DNA of 64,000 bases from Lucinisca nassula (GCA_963580285.1 OY757019.1:58610587-58674586); one strand, 5' to 3'. Positions 11,413 to 22,190 are shown, counted from the first letter of the stretch. The notes: a model not told the origin generated them from the sequence alone. Made by a program: numbers and translations.

Positions 11413-11812
11413 AGATAAAATAAAAATGAAGGCAATGATCAGGAGTCGATACAATTACATCACAGCTCCCATCAGAGACACCAAAAGGGAAAGAAACACG
11501 AATATGAAGTACCAAAACCCCAAATGAAATCATAACTAGCGGACAGCCGAAAGGACAATCACTTCCCCACGAATAGCGAAACGCTATCCTAAATAAAAAA
11601 AAACAACAGAAACAATAAATACGCGACGTGCACAGACAAACTATTACAAATAAGAAATCACAACAGGCAGAAAAAAGTATTTCATGGTTAAGACAAATAA
11701 TTGGTACAGCCGACAATTGGTTCAGTCCGCATGAAGGCTTCTTTCAAACTCATCAGTGCTAGATCTCCGTGAGCATAAAAATCAAACAACTACAGAGATG
11801 AAACGTTCACGG
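11413..11812 (-). repeat. family A, internally rearranged copy
   Basis: Both halves of A are present: 'aatgaaggcaatgatcagg', 'cagagacaccaaaagg', then 'cagtccgcatgaaggcttc' and 'actacagagatgaaac'. Unrelated sequence lies between 11580 and 11720. Confidence 0.65.
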
Positions 11813-12084
11813 ATAACATATTTACACGGATTTTTAGTACGTTATGGTATTTCGTATTTCAGTTTAGATTATAGATTTTGAATGCTCGTTTGAATCGCTG
11901 GAAACTAAAAAGTCCTACATTTTAGCCACGGCCTTCATACACCTGTTTGTTGTGTGCGAACAACGAAAGTGTACATCGGCATATTTGTGTTTTAAGCTAA
12001 GCTAGTACAATACCTCTATATTCTATAACTGAACTTCCAAGACGTTTGCTGATCTGATAGCTAGGCTGGTCGGTTTAGGTCTTA

Positions 12085-12235
12085 ACTTGTGGCAATCTGC
12101 AGAGTCTTATTGACCCCCGAAATATTTGTAAACTTAATACTATCCAGTTCTGCGGTGTATTCTTTGCTGCCAAAGGATAACACTTTTATACGAAGAACAT
12201 ATTTTACGTAACATTGTCCCTTGTAGACTCAACTC
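12085..12235 (+). repeat. family K partial unit
   Basis: 'ccagttctgcggtgtattc' and 'tttgctgccaaaggataac' match the K units near 30490 and, inverted, the 8751 array. Only one partial unit is present. Confidence 0.55.
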
Positions 12236-13151
12236 GTTCTGTCCATAATGTTATTGACATATATAAAAAGACTATTTAGGTGATAAGTTCTGCTGAGTAT
12301 TAGCCTATAGATCTAATGGCCTACACTTTCCCCTCATTGTAATAACAACGCCTTTCTGAAGAGAACTGATTAATTATTCCTCATTTGACAAACAGAATCG
12401 TCCACCTAATTCAAGGTTAGTCATTTTTAAGTTTCATAAAGAATTTTAGATTGGGCTCAGACCCCGCCTTCTGCGTTGGTTGATCTTGGTTGTTATTGTT
12501 TGCGAGTGCCTTTTTGGAGAAACGATGTGATTGTTAAATGTTCCCTTTATAAATCAATTGTAATTTTAATTTGTCATATATTCTCGCATGCTGACTACGA
12601 ATTTCATATACATGAAAGTAAAGAAAGTTCTAAAATATCCCATAGAACCTTGTCTTGAAATTTGGATGGGACCTTGCAGACCAAACGGCTTGTGAGGAGA
12701 TACCGTGTAAGAAACGGTTCAGCAGAAAAACTACAAATCTTAGAATATGTGCATTCTATATTCTCCCTACGGGTTTCATGTCTAGTGACCCCATCCAATG
12801 TACGATCTTACACTTAAATGAGAAAATAAAAATAAACCTGTGTTGTGACGTCATTCAATCCTCATGGTGCTAATATTTTATTTTGCCATGTTGTTTTTGA
12901 ATTGTCTATTCATACGTTGTACTTAGTTGTCATGACCCGCGGTTCAATGCGTATCAATGTTTTATTATACATGGTAATACAATGGACCTGATGTCATGTA
13001 AGCTTCGGAATTAAGGTCCTAAAGAGATTAATACTGCCTGGCCTAATTCTGACGTTCCTTTAGAGTCTCTTTCTTATATGGTAATTGGATTGGTATCATC
13101 GAAACGCTTCTGTGAACGCCTTTCTTACTACCTTCTCTCCAAATTAAGCAA
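12236..13151. other. 900 bp without recognised feature
   Basis: Two overlapping antiparallel open frames of 60-70 codons lie at 12600-12870, but neither has recognisable similarity. No repeat family was identified. Confidence 0.35.
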
Positions 13152-13700
13152 AATAGAAGTGAAGGCAATGATCAGGATTCCATACAATTAACCCACAGCT
13201 CCCATCAGAGACTTCAAAGGGACAGAAACACAAATTCGAAACAACAGGCCCTAATGGAAACATCAATAGCGGAAAGCCAAAATGACAGTTACTTTCCCAC
13301 AAAATGGCCAATTGGCTATCCAAAACAAAATAATATAAGTGGTACAAACACTTAAAGACAAACCATAACAAAAACAAACCACGACAGAAGAACCGGTCGG
13401 CGAAACGAATTCCAACGTGGGTGGGGATGGCTTAAATCGATTTTACGCGACCACTATCCTCGCCCTTACTGCCGTCGCGAATTTGACAAATTATTTGTTC
13501 AGTCCACATGATGGCCTCCTAACGCATCAGTGCAACATCTCCGTGAAGAGAAAAAATCATTCAAACTACCACAGAGATGAAACAACGGTGAGGACCCGAC
13601 GAAAATAAAAAATGGAATGCTGGAGCAAAAGAAAACCAACAATTAGATTCCGAATGGAATGGAATGTTCGGTGCCTTTTCTGGTTGTAGAACCAACATTT
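13152..13700 (-). repeat. family A, near full length
   Basis: Complete block order from 'aaaatagaagtgaaggcaat' to 'gaaaaccaacaattagattc', then 'ttcggtgcc'. Includes 'atggccaattggctatcc', 'acaaaccacgacagaagaac', 'ggtggggatggcttaaatcg' and 'catgatggcctcctaacgc'. This is the best reference copy in the window on the minus strand. Confidence 0.8.
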
Positions 13701-13966
13701 TTCATATGGAAATGGATATTTTTATATTTCCGTGGCAAACATAGATTGTTATCGTTAGGACAGTGAAGAGGATCTAACGTTTGTAAAAATATATGCATTT
13801 CAGCAAAATAATGATACTTATGAAAACCATTGTAACTCCTAGCTTTTTTGTTCTATATGATGTGGAGTTACAATGGTGTTCATTACACGGACATGTTTTG
13901 GTGGCTTGCAATGGCTGTGTTCTTTGATTCTACTTTTTTCTTGTAGCTTTTCTAACTACTTTGCTA

Positions 13967-14096
13967 CGAAAAATAGAAGCAAAGGCAATGGTCAGGAATC
14001 GATACAATTAACCTACACCTCCCATCAGAGACTCCAAAGGAAAAAACACAGACATTAAATAACTAGTCCCTAATGGAAACATCAATAGCGGAAAGT
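13967..14096 (-). repeat. family A 3'-end fragment
   Basis: 'aaaaatagaagcaaaggcaa' through 'ctaatggaaacatcaatagc'. The copy stops inside the family at 'ggaaag'. Confidence 0.75.
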
Positions 14097-15099
14097 ATAA
14101 AGGACATTGGATTTATAGCCGACTTGATGCACTATATTGATTATACTAACTGTGCTTATTTTAAACAAATAATTAACGCGGGTTGACCATTAAAATTCCA
14201 AGAATAAATTACTTAGCAGACAGTATTGTGTTCAGAGACCGTCAAACGACGTCTTAAATGAACTGCCTTCTAACAGACGATTCACATGTAATTTCAAGCC
14301 GTTTATGCCAGGGTGGGTTGCGGGATGGGGGTGGGGGTTCTTGGGGTGGTTATAAAAACAGTTGTGGTTGGCGGTTCAAGTGTTAATCGTTGGCCATAAT
14401 TACTTTGTGGAGGTTGTATTCTCCCTTAGCGATGTAATATACATGCAACTTTGAATATCAACGAGCACATAAGTCAAGTTTGCATAGATTCAAAGCTTGT
14501 ATTTATCACGTTCAAAAGAGAAACTGTCTGCCAGAAGGACACGCGAAAACGCAAAATGAAACGGAATTAAAACAGAACATTATTGCCTAGGATAATCCAG
14601 ATGGGTCCTAAGTAATCTTTTTATTTTTAATTTTGTCTCGGCTTTTTTTCCCAAACGACTTATCTTCTGTTTGTATTTAATAGAGTACACGTTTGAAATA
14701 TATCCCTGAAAAAGAGCAGACTGAGAGATGTTGATCGTGGTTCCTTGATAATTTTATTGCTGAAATGATAATAAATGTCTCATTCTGACGAGCAATAAAA
14801 CCAAATTCAAAGGCATCCAACATTGGTGACAGAAAACAATTGAAAGGCAGGTGAGTTTTTGTGAAAAACACAAATTATTTCCCAAACCACGAGAAAAAAC
14901 CAGATGGCTGCATATTACAGAAACTTCATGGCTAGGAAGGTTTAGTAATATTAGCTTCAGTCAACGGAATATCGGCTCATAGGCAGTTGCTATTTTCCAT
15001 CGTCCTTTTCATCGCGTTAACAGGTCTGTTTAATGTATAATTTCAAACACCCTACTTATATAGAGGAAAGACAAATGCATTATTTTCAGTATTTTCCTA
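14097..15099. other. 1 kb without recognised feature
   Basis: Contains a G-rich patch (about 14310-14345) with several G runs on this strand. Otherwise AT-rich and unassigned. Confidence 0.35.
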
Positions 15100-15160
15100 A
15101 ACAAAGATTGTTGGTACGCTTCAAGAGGCGGTTCTAACGTTAACCTATAATGTATGTATG
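15100..15160. repeat. eroded family B core
   Basis: 'aagattgttggtacgcttc' and 'aagaggcggttctaacgtta' are remnants of the B hairpin. The flanks are not recognisable. Confidence 0.45.
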
Positions 15161-15332
15161 ATACAGAATTAAGAAAAAATGTCAGACATTCGTGTTTGAG
15201 CTCTGAAAGGCTGCACTATGTAATATGGTTGTGTCATCCGCTGCAGTTCGTGTTAATCTTAGACCAGCCACGTACGTCCACAGCTCTTTCAAGACTGCCC
15301 TTACGATCATAGTTGTACTCTGGATTCTGTAG

Positions 15333-15486
15333 AAGCCTCCGTAGCGTCCTGGTTTGGCTACTCGTTTATAAACCAGGGATCGTGGGTTCGACCCCGGGCT
15401 TCTCCAGGCTTTCGGATATATCTTTAAACCGATACCCCGTATGACCTTAGCTGTTGTTGGGACGTAAAAACTCAAACACGTACTCT
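15333..15486 (+). mobile_element. tRNA-derived SINE, family G
   Basis: A tRNA-like head carries a good B box (ggttcgacc, 15385-15393) inside 'gggttcgaccccgggcttct'. The body 'aaaccgataccccgtatgac' and the tail 'ttgggacgtaaaaactcaaa' follow. The same order, inverted, makes up 43734-43877. The head has lost normal tRNA pairing, so this is not a tRNA gene. Confidence 0.75.
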
Positions 15487-15583
15487 GTATTTTGTATTTT
15501 GGCGACATGGAACGCTGTTGCAATAGGAGTCTCTACGAGGAATGATTTAACGTAAATATTATGTTAGACGTTGGAGTAAGTTG

Positions 15584-15990
15584 GTGCCTGATGCTCTGCC
15601 TCTGGTCTAGCTCCCAGGATTCCAACTGTTGGTCTTCTTTCGCTACAGCGTTTCAGTTATTTCTCGCTGTCAAGTCCTCATCGTTGTCCCCCCCCCCCCC
15701 CCCCCGAATTTGTATGCTTTTTATGTTCTCGGAGATGTTGTGGTGGTTTAGAAAACCACAGCAGAACTAACGATGAGGATTATGCCCGCATAAAATCGAA
15801 TTAAATTTTACGGACCATTCCAAGCCGGTGATTTTGTTGTGTTGTCTGTTTTTTGCATGTATCTCCTGGCGTTTTCTATTATATTAGATAGCCGTTTGGC
15901 GTTTAACTTGTTGCAATTGCTTTATCTATGTGATTCTTTATCTTTGGTGAATTGGCAGACTCATTGTCTTCACTTCTATCTTGAGGGTGA
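15584..15990 (+). repeat. family A, diverged copy
   Basis: Starts 'ggtgcctgatgctctgcctc'. Contains a poly-C tract (15689-15705), 'ttctcggagatgttgtg' and 'ggcgtttaacttg'-like remnants, and ends 'cattgtcttcacttctat'. It lies just upstream of the LINE remnant. Confidence 0.65.
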
Positions 15991-16129
15991 GGGTTTACAC
16001 TTGGTTAACTCAGATGTTGATAATTTCAAGTAGTTTTGTTGACCGCCTAAAATCAGTTGGCCTTCTGATGTTTGTGCCAACACATCACTCAGTCTTTCTA
16101 TGTTCGGCCGCTAGAGGCCTTTTCTTAAT

Positions 16130-17345
16130 TCTATATCACTATCTTCACCGCTGTTGCCGAGGACACACAATCATCGTGGCATCTTTTTTTTGTCAATTGC
16201 TGGGAAAGTCCTTGCAAGAGTACTACTTAACCGACTGAATGAACACCTTGAGCGGGTGGGGCTTCTACTAGAAAGCCAATCTGGGTTTAGGAAAGACAGA
16301 GGAACAGCTTACATGATCTTCACAGCAAGGCAGCTGCAAACGAAATTTCAGGGACAGAACATGGACCTTTACATGACCTTTGTTGGCCTAACAAAAGCAT
16401 TTGACACAGTCAGTAGTGAGGGCATTTGGAAGATCATGTTGAAGTTTGGCAAGTTCACAGTTCCACGATGGTATGCTTGCATGGGTACAAAATGATGGTG
16501 AGTTTTCAGATCCATTCCCTGTGACAAACGGAGTCAAGCAAGGCTGTGCGTTAGCCCCAACACTGTTCAGCATGATGTTCTCTGCCCTGCTCACAGATGC
16601 TTTCCAGGCTGGTGACAATGACATACATATTATGTATAGCTTCGATGGGAAGGTTTACAGTCTCAGAAGGTTGCAAGCCTAATCCAAGGTGCAGACAGAG
16701 GTGTTAGACGAATTCCTCTTTGCTGGTGACATGGCAAAAGTGCTCCAACAGACGAGAAGATGCAAAACGGTATAGATCAAATATCTGACTTCTGTGATGG
16801 CTATCACCTTACAATCAGCATCAAAAAGACTGAGATAATCTATCAGCCAGCACCCGGCATGCCTTACAAAGAGCCAACCATAACAGTGAAAGGTCAAAGA
16901 TTGCAAGTTGTAGACCAGTTCTCCTACATTGGTAGCACACTGTCAAGAGCCGTGCACATTTATGATGAAATCAATGGCAGGATTGCTAAAGCTAGTGCAG
17001 CATTTGGCCGACTACGTGGTAGTGTCTGGGATCGAAGTGGAATCACCCCTGACACAAAACTGAAAGGCTACAGTGCTGTGGTGCTGCCAACACTATTGTA
17101 TTTATTTGAAATATGGACAGTTTACCAACGGCACGCCAAAAGACTGAATCACTTCAAAGATTCAGTGGCAAGACAGGATTCCAGACACGGAAGTCCTGAA
17201 CAGGGCAGGGATACAAATTTGAACGGTACGCCAAAAGACTGAATCACTTTAAAGATTAAGTGGCAAGACAGGATTCCAGACACGGAAGTCCTGAACAGAG
17301 CAGGGATACAAAGTGTACATACTCTTCTGAAATTAAATCCTTTTA
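16130..17345 (+). pseudogene. dead non-LTR retrotransposon reverse transcriptase (ORF2 remnant)
   Basis: Three frames in succession give reverse-transcriptase blocks of a LINE ORF2. The order is 'LSIAGKVLARVLLNRLNEHL' with 'SGFRKDRGT', then motif A 'FVGLTKAFDTV', 'NGVKQGCALAPTLFS', 'EFLFAGDMAK', 'LTISIKKTEI', 'STLSRAVHI' and a C-terminal 'KIKWQDRIPDTEVLNRAG'. An intact copy would copy its own RNA into nuclear DNA. This one cannot. Motif A has Gly where the first catalytic Asp is expected, and the (F/Y)ADD box reads FAGD; both fit A-to-G transitions. There is a frameshift near 16450-16465, an in-frame TAA at 16680, a one-base loss near 16740, and a 95 bp tandem duplication at 17128-17312. The 5' part (endonuclease) is missing. 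The clade (RTE, L2 or CR1-like) is not resolved by eye. Confidence 0.92.
17128..17312 (+). repeat. 95 bp tandem duplication within the LINE remnant
   Basis: 'acgg(c/t)acgccaaaagactg' recurs at a spacing of 95 bp (17128 and 17223), and both copies run through 'cagggatacaaa'. Differences between copies are few, so the duplication is younger than much of the coding decay. The length is not a multiple of three. Confidence 0.9.
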
Positions 17346-17780
17346 GCATGTACATAATTACGAGCAACCGGTTGGTCTTTATGCAGATATTGAACACCTA
17401 TGGATGAACTAGACATATACGAACTTGTATAAACTGTTGAATGAGATCAGTCTGATAAAAGCCGTCACTGTTTGCAGAAAGTAGAATTCTTTTCTGGATT
17501 ATATATGAAAAATAAATGCATCTGACATTGCTTAATTTCGAAAATGGTGGCTGTTGAAGAAGATTCCATTGATCAAAAGCCACCAGTACAGGTGAAATAA
17601 TTACTGTGGGCGTAATCTTGAGTCACTATTTTTGTTGGAATTGACGAGTACTGGTTAGTGACTATATAGATATGAACATCGTAACTTCTGTTGCAAAACT
17701 GTGGTGTGATTGTGACCTCATTCTTGACCCCTAAGCCCAACCTTAGCGCCTGGCCCAAGGGGCTGTTGTTATGGATATGT
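17346..17780. other. unassigned sequence
   Basis: No feature was recognised between the LINE 3' end and a short D fragment. Confidence 0.35.
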
Positions 17781-17837
17781 CTCCAAAATGAACTTTACAG
17801 CGTTGACGGGGACGTTAAACCTCAAATCAAACAAACA
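17781..17837 (+). mobile_element. family D SINE, 3'-end fragment
   Basis: 'ttgacggggacgttaaacct' plus '(caaa)n'-type tail, preceded by 'tctccaaaatga'. This is only the last 57 bp of D, a strongly 5'-truncated insertion. Confidence 0.75.
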
Positions 17838-18186
17838 CTGTTGTATGATTATATTCCAAGCACTAAGATGTATGGCCAGTTGGTGCTGAGATTTGAACTT
17901 AACTTGTGTCGTTTAAAGATAGCTGTAGATGTGTTTATACGAAGTTATATCTACTGATAAAAACAATTCGAATGCACTAACGTATGTAACGCGACGTCTG
18001 ATTGGATAACGACTAAGATTTGCGACGGTATATTCTGCGATATGCTGTCGGAAACCTGACGTCATCGCGTAACGTCGCTTTTCATTGGCTGGCATTTTGT
18101 TTTACGCAGCTCACAGCACTTGCCGCTTTGTGCAAAATAGTACAATTTTTAACAAAACACAAAAGAAAATAAATAAAAATGGGGAT

Positions 18187-18309
18187 AACTGTATCGAAGA
18201 TTGTCATTTTTAGGAGGTAAATCGTCGGTTTGACGCGTCGCGGTAAAACAGAATTTCCGACCATAAAACCGCCGATTTATCTCCCAAAACGACAATTTTC
18301 AATACAGTT
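18187..18309. repeat. inverted repeat, about 44 bp arms
   Basis: The left arm 'aactgtatcgaagattgtca...aggaggtaaatcgtcggttt' and the right arm 'aaaccgccgatttatctccc...gacaattttcaatacagtt' are imperfect reverse complements around a 35 nt loop. Likely a small hairpin MITE. I saw no second copy in the window. Confidence 0.75.
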
Positions 18310-18344
18310 TTCTTACATGCTTTTCAATGAAATATCGAGATTTC

Positions 18345-18395
18345 TCAGTGAAATCGAAAACGATATTGTCACTGTTTCAAACAGTGACTGATATC
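18345..18395. repeat. small hairpin 'cactgtttcaaacagtg'
   Basis: 'gatattgtcactgtttcaaa' pairs with 'cagtgactgatatc', within a stretch of repeated 'gaaatcgaaa'. It may be another part of a diverged hairpin element with 18187-18309. Confidence 0.5.
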
Positions 18396-18654
18396 AATTT
18401 TATTTTTTACTGTCTGGGACTACTTTTTTCTCGAAATCTAATTCTGTGTGCAGTTTTACCATTGTCAGATGATTGAAAATCAATGAACTGTATTAGAACT
18501 GACGCTAAGCCCGTCCACACGTCACGAGGACGTTAATGACGTCATTTTCGACGCTGACGTCACGTACTTTGTCCCGCGACGTTAGATCTGTCGCACCTTT
18601 GAGAATTATTTCAGAAACCATTCATGGGAATGCTATCATAGGTAATTTCTTAGG

Positions 18655-19192
18655 TGCAAACTCCGTCTTTGGTCGGGCCCCTCGGAGTCTAACTGTTGGT
18701 TTTCTTTTCCTCCAGCAATCTGTTGTTGTATGCTGTCGAGTCCTCAACCTTGTTTCATCTCTGTAGTTTTTTTTATTTGTATGTTCTCGGAGATGTTACA
18801 ATGATGAGTTAGGTAGCCTTCATGCGGACTAAACAAAATTAGTGTTTACCGCGACAGAGGTAAGTGCGAGGATTATGGCCATGTAAAGTCGATTTAAGCT
18901 CTCTCTCCCCCCCCCCCCCCCCCCCACTGACCGTTCCAAGGCAGTTCTTCTGTGGCGGTTTATTTATATGGTTGTTTGTTACTTACTGTGTGTATCACTT
19001 GTGTCTTTTTATTTTGGATGGCCATTTGGCCATTTCGTGAGAAAGTAACTGTCCTTATGGCCTCCCTTTCTTTGTTTAGGTTTCCATTATGGTCTTGTCG
19101 CTTCATATTTGTGTTTCTTGCCCTGTGGTGTCTTTGATGGGTGGATAGTAAATTGTATCTGTTCCTGGTCTTTGTTTTACTTCTACTTTTCA
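18655..19192 (+). repeat. family A, near full length
   Basis: Starts within 'tttggtcgggcccctcggag'. Contains 'gtagccttcatgcggactaa', a poly-C tract (18905-18925), 'ccaaggcagttcttctgtgg' and 'ccatttggccatttcgtgag', and ends near 'cctggtctttgttttacttc'. Confidence 0.8.
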
Positions 19193-19376
19193 GGTTACAC
19201 CCAATCTTTCAGTTTTCACCTAATATTATACCCAGTAAACATGTTGGACACCACTAAATTGACTCGAAACGACCAGGAACAAAGTTAGTTTTCTTTGAGT
19301 GTGAATGACGCGATAAGTGAAGCTAAATATTGCCGTTTTGAAGCATGTAAGAAACAGAAAAATTGATTTTTGTTAG

Positions 19377-19493
19377 TGTAAATCAAATTTTATTTCACTT
19401 ATGAACACCAAAACTTATATTTTCACTCGTGGGTAGCCACTCGTGAAAATACTGGTTTTGGTGTTCATTCGGTGAAATAAAATTCGATCTTAC
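19377..19493. repeat. inverted repeat, about 53 bp arms
   Basis: 'aaattttatttcacttatga...accaaaacttatattttcac' faces 'gtgaaaatactggttttggt...ggtgaaataaaattcgatc' across a roughly 12 nt loop containing 'gggtagcc'. Arms are imperfect but extended. Probably a hairpin MITE. Confidence 0.8.
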
Positions 19494-19588
19494 ATTGAAA
19501 AAATCAAATGTCCTCTATATCCCCTAAATGAATGGAAGACAAACAAACGTGAGTGTCAAAATACGAGCCAAGAGGATTTTGACTGACA

Positions 19589-19712
19589 CGCACTCATGCG
19601 TTGTATCATCCGATTGGTTGACGTTCTCTCGCACTCATGCGTTGTATCCTCCGATTAGTTGGCGTTCTCTCGCACCCATGCGTTGTATCCTCCGATTGAT
19701 TGACGTTCTCTC
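19589..19712 (+). repeat. minisatellite, 3 x 41 bp
   Basis: 'cac(t/c)catgcgttgtatc' starts at 19591, 19632 and 19673, each followed by 'ccgatt..ttg.cgttctctcg'. A 112-codon open frame crosses it, but the 41 bp unit shifts frame each time, so the frame is not evidence of a protein. Confidence 0.9.
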
Positions 19713-20312
19713 GCACAAAAACGCGTTTCGAATTTGCCTAACTCATTTCGAACAATCGCTTTTATTGACTGATAATGAACGCGTTAAATTCGCGTGTGAA
19801 CGCAATGAGCCGTCTATTGAAACGCGATTATTTTACACACTCGCAGACAATACGTGTAAATGGTAAAGTTATTCGCGAGCTTATCTGTATCTATATCGCT
19901 GGGTCTATGTGTGTGTTGCATAAATTTACTTTTGTCGTTAGATCTGATGTCATATGTTAAGCTGTATAGCATTCAAAAACTTAAGAACATGTATCAGTTT
20001 CATTCATAACGGATGATTGCATCTAATCAGGGGAAAATACGACGTAGGAAATTAAAACGGATTTACCCGATTCAAGAACGATATTAAATTTAATTACGAA
20101 AAAAATGGACTTTTAATTATATTGCAATTTTATAGCTGATCATATACAAACATAATTAAAAGACGCAATAAAATACGTCTCTACCGTATAGAAAAAGCTG
20201 ATGAGCCAACGAGATGCCAAGGTTAGCCTGCCTTTTCCGGAACTATGGCCCTTTTTGAAGGCCATCTCGGTCAGAAATTTTGACAAGCACAGGCTAAGGA
20301 ACACGATTTGCT
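19713..20312. other. unassigned sequence
   Basis: AT-rich DNA with no recognised feature. Confidence 0.35.
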
Positions 20313-20662
20313 CATTACGAAAACACGCCTATACCAATACATTGTAACCTTTAGCGCTGAAAAAATGAAAATTTTAAAATGAAAAATTGTGATAGTTTTC
20401 TTATTTCTGCTCTCAAATATAGATGTGGGTACTCGGGCGGTTCTAACGAGTACCCGTGATATTTTTCTTATTTCTGCTCTAAAATATAGATGTGGGTACT
20501 CGTTAGAACCGCCTCATCGTTATTTCTGCTCTTAAATATAGATGTGGGTACTCGTTAGAACCGCCTCGATGAAAAATAAAGTTTACCCCTGTAAACACTA
20601 GTTTCAGTATATAAAAGTGGGTTTCGAGGGGGTTAAAATTATATAGGCGTGTTTTCGTGATG
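20313..20662 (+). mobile_element. family B, rearranged copy with repeated hairpin arms
   Basis: Both B termini are present: cattacgaaaacacgcctat at the left and ataggcgtgttttcgtgatg at the right. The core is not a simple hairpin. The unit 'tatagatgtgggtactcg' plus 'gaaccgcctc' arm pieces recurs three times (about 20418, 20485, 20535) with 'ttatttctgctct' between them. This indicates slippage or template switching at the hairpin. Confidence 0.8.
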
Positions 20663-21325
20663 TGGTCGGAATTGACCATGTTCCAAAGCCGGCGATTTGC
20701 AGCCTTCTATTTTTCGGTAAATTTATATCGATTTTTTTTTTTGTCGAAATTTCTGTACCTGGCGGAATCAGCCCATTTAAATTGTCGTTATAACACTTTT
20801 TGTCGTTATCTCGAATGCCGGTATAAAGAGGGAGGACTTTACATATTTTCAATTTTCCTTTATTTCTTAAAATATCAGAAGAAACTTTTCTTCAGGATGT
20901 TCATTTTACCAGGTGATGACTATATTTCATGAAAGTGTGAATGTTTTCAACTCCATATCTGTGGTCATGTGCCAGGATAAAGCTTGATTTTATACAAATC
21001 CACTGCTACAGTCCACATTTCGAAAATGCATGATTTGTCTGACTGAGAAATAGAATTACCACAGACAAGTTTGTAGATGTTTTAAAGGAACTGTGTGATA
21101 AATAAATAAATAAATGAATAAATATTTAACAACAAACAACAACAATAGGCGGAGATATTCAGGTCTTGTCAATATATGTCCACCAGAACCTTTCGCTCAA
21201 AGCGGACCAAATGGCCATACGCCAAAGCTTTGTTTGTGTTATAGTTGAATTCACACAATCGGGTAACATGGTTTACCTTTTTGTTAATAGAACATTCCAA
21301 ATGCGAGTGCGAACGGTAGCTTCGC
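20663..21325. other. unassigned sequence
   Basis: No recognised repeat or gene. A short AAAT run lies near 21100-21120. Confidence 0.35.
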
Positions 21326-21646
21326 CTAGTCAATCTTCTAGTTCGAGTTGACGTTTAACGTCTCCGTCAACACTATTTAGGTCATATTGGAGACGCTGCT
21401 TCCAATTTTGTGGGACTTTTACCCGACAGTGAGATGAAATGACTTCTCAAGCCCTGTCGCCCAATAAAACCAATGCTTATATGCATTGGACGGTCTGACT
21501 CACTCCACTTTGTCTGGGCAGGCTTAGTCCTTCTAAGTGGTTTACCAGTACTCATGTGCGGTCAATTTCAGCTCTGCGTGGAAGCATCATGCAGCCCAAT
21601 CTATTTCTTCAAGCCCCGATAGGTGGGGGCGAGACTAGTCAATCTT
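21326..21646 (-). mobile_element. family D SINE with 12 bp target-site duplication
   Basis: A complete D copy reads on the minus strand from 'gcccccacctatcggggctt' to the tail 'gacggagacgttaaacgtc'. It is flanked by identical 12-mers ctagtcaatctt at 21326-21337 and 21635-21646. The direct repeat shows retroposition. D lacks an obvious tRNA-like head. Confidence 0.85.
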
Positions 21647-21660
21647 ATCCACGATACTAA

Positions 21661-21688
21661 AAAAAAAATAAATAAATAAATAAATAAA
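21661..21688. repeat. (AAAT)n microsatellite
   Basis: An A run followed by about five AAAT units. Confidence 0.85.
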
Positions 21689-21956
21689 ATGTTTATTGCT
21701 ATCGTAGCTGGGCATTGTCGGAGACACCCATACTCGTTAATCTTCTAATCTACTTATTTCAGTTTTCGAGAATATATTTCTGTGATTAGGTCAAAGTATA
21801 AAAATTAGCTTCCAAGCGGGGAAAATAGTGTTTTTGTCTTTTTTTTTTCCTCCCATGAAACCATAATTTCAATGTATTTCATTTGTGCGTATTTAGAATC
21901 TGTACCCGTGAGTTTACCTGTACAGCACAGCCATCTTTTCTGATAACCGCCATTGT

Positions 21957-22055
21957 GTGACTAACCCTTCATATTTAACTGTCAAAAATTGGGTGGCTGA
22001 TTTTCAACGTGGTCGGGTAACGTTGGAAGACGCGCACCGTAGTGGAAGGCCGGTG
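21957..22055 (+). pseudogene. mariner-type transposase fragment (N-terminal HTH region)
   Basis: One frame reads TVKNWVADFQRG, then RVTLEDAHRSGRPV. This is the conserved N-terminal DNA-binding segment of mariner-family transposases (W-x3-F-x-R-G ... E-D ... R-S-G-R-P). The full protein is about 340 residues and makes a cut-and-paste transposase. Only some 33 codons survive, with no start codon. The frame ends abruptly where half of a family B element begins. No catalytic residues are present. Confidence 0.85.
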
Positions 22056-22190
22056 GTTCTAACGAGTACCCACAATCTATATTTTAGAGCTTAAATAAGA
22101 AAAAAAAGGTTTACCCCTGCAAACCCCAGTTTTACTATATTAAAGTGGGGTTCAAGGGGGTCAAAATTATATGGGCGTGTTTTCGTGATG
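22055..22190 (+). mobile_element. family B, right half only
   Basis: Begins inside the hairpin core at 'ggttctaacgagtaccc'. It continues through 'aggtttacccctgcaaaccc' and 'agtggggttcaagggggtc' to the intact terminus 'gggcgtgttttcgtgatg'. The left half is replaced by mariner coding sequence. Confidence 0.8.

Noticed and set aside
19528..19866. 112-codon frame over the 41 bp minisatellite
   Set aside because: The unit length is not a multiple of three, so the repeat does not preserve a protein repeat.
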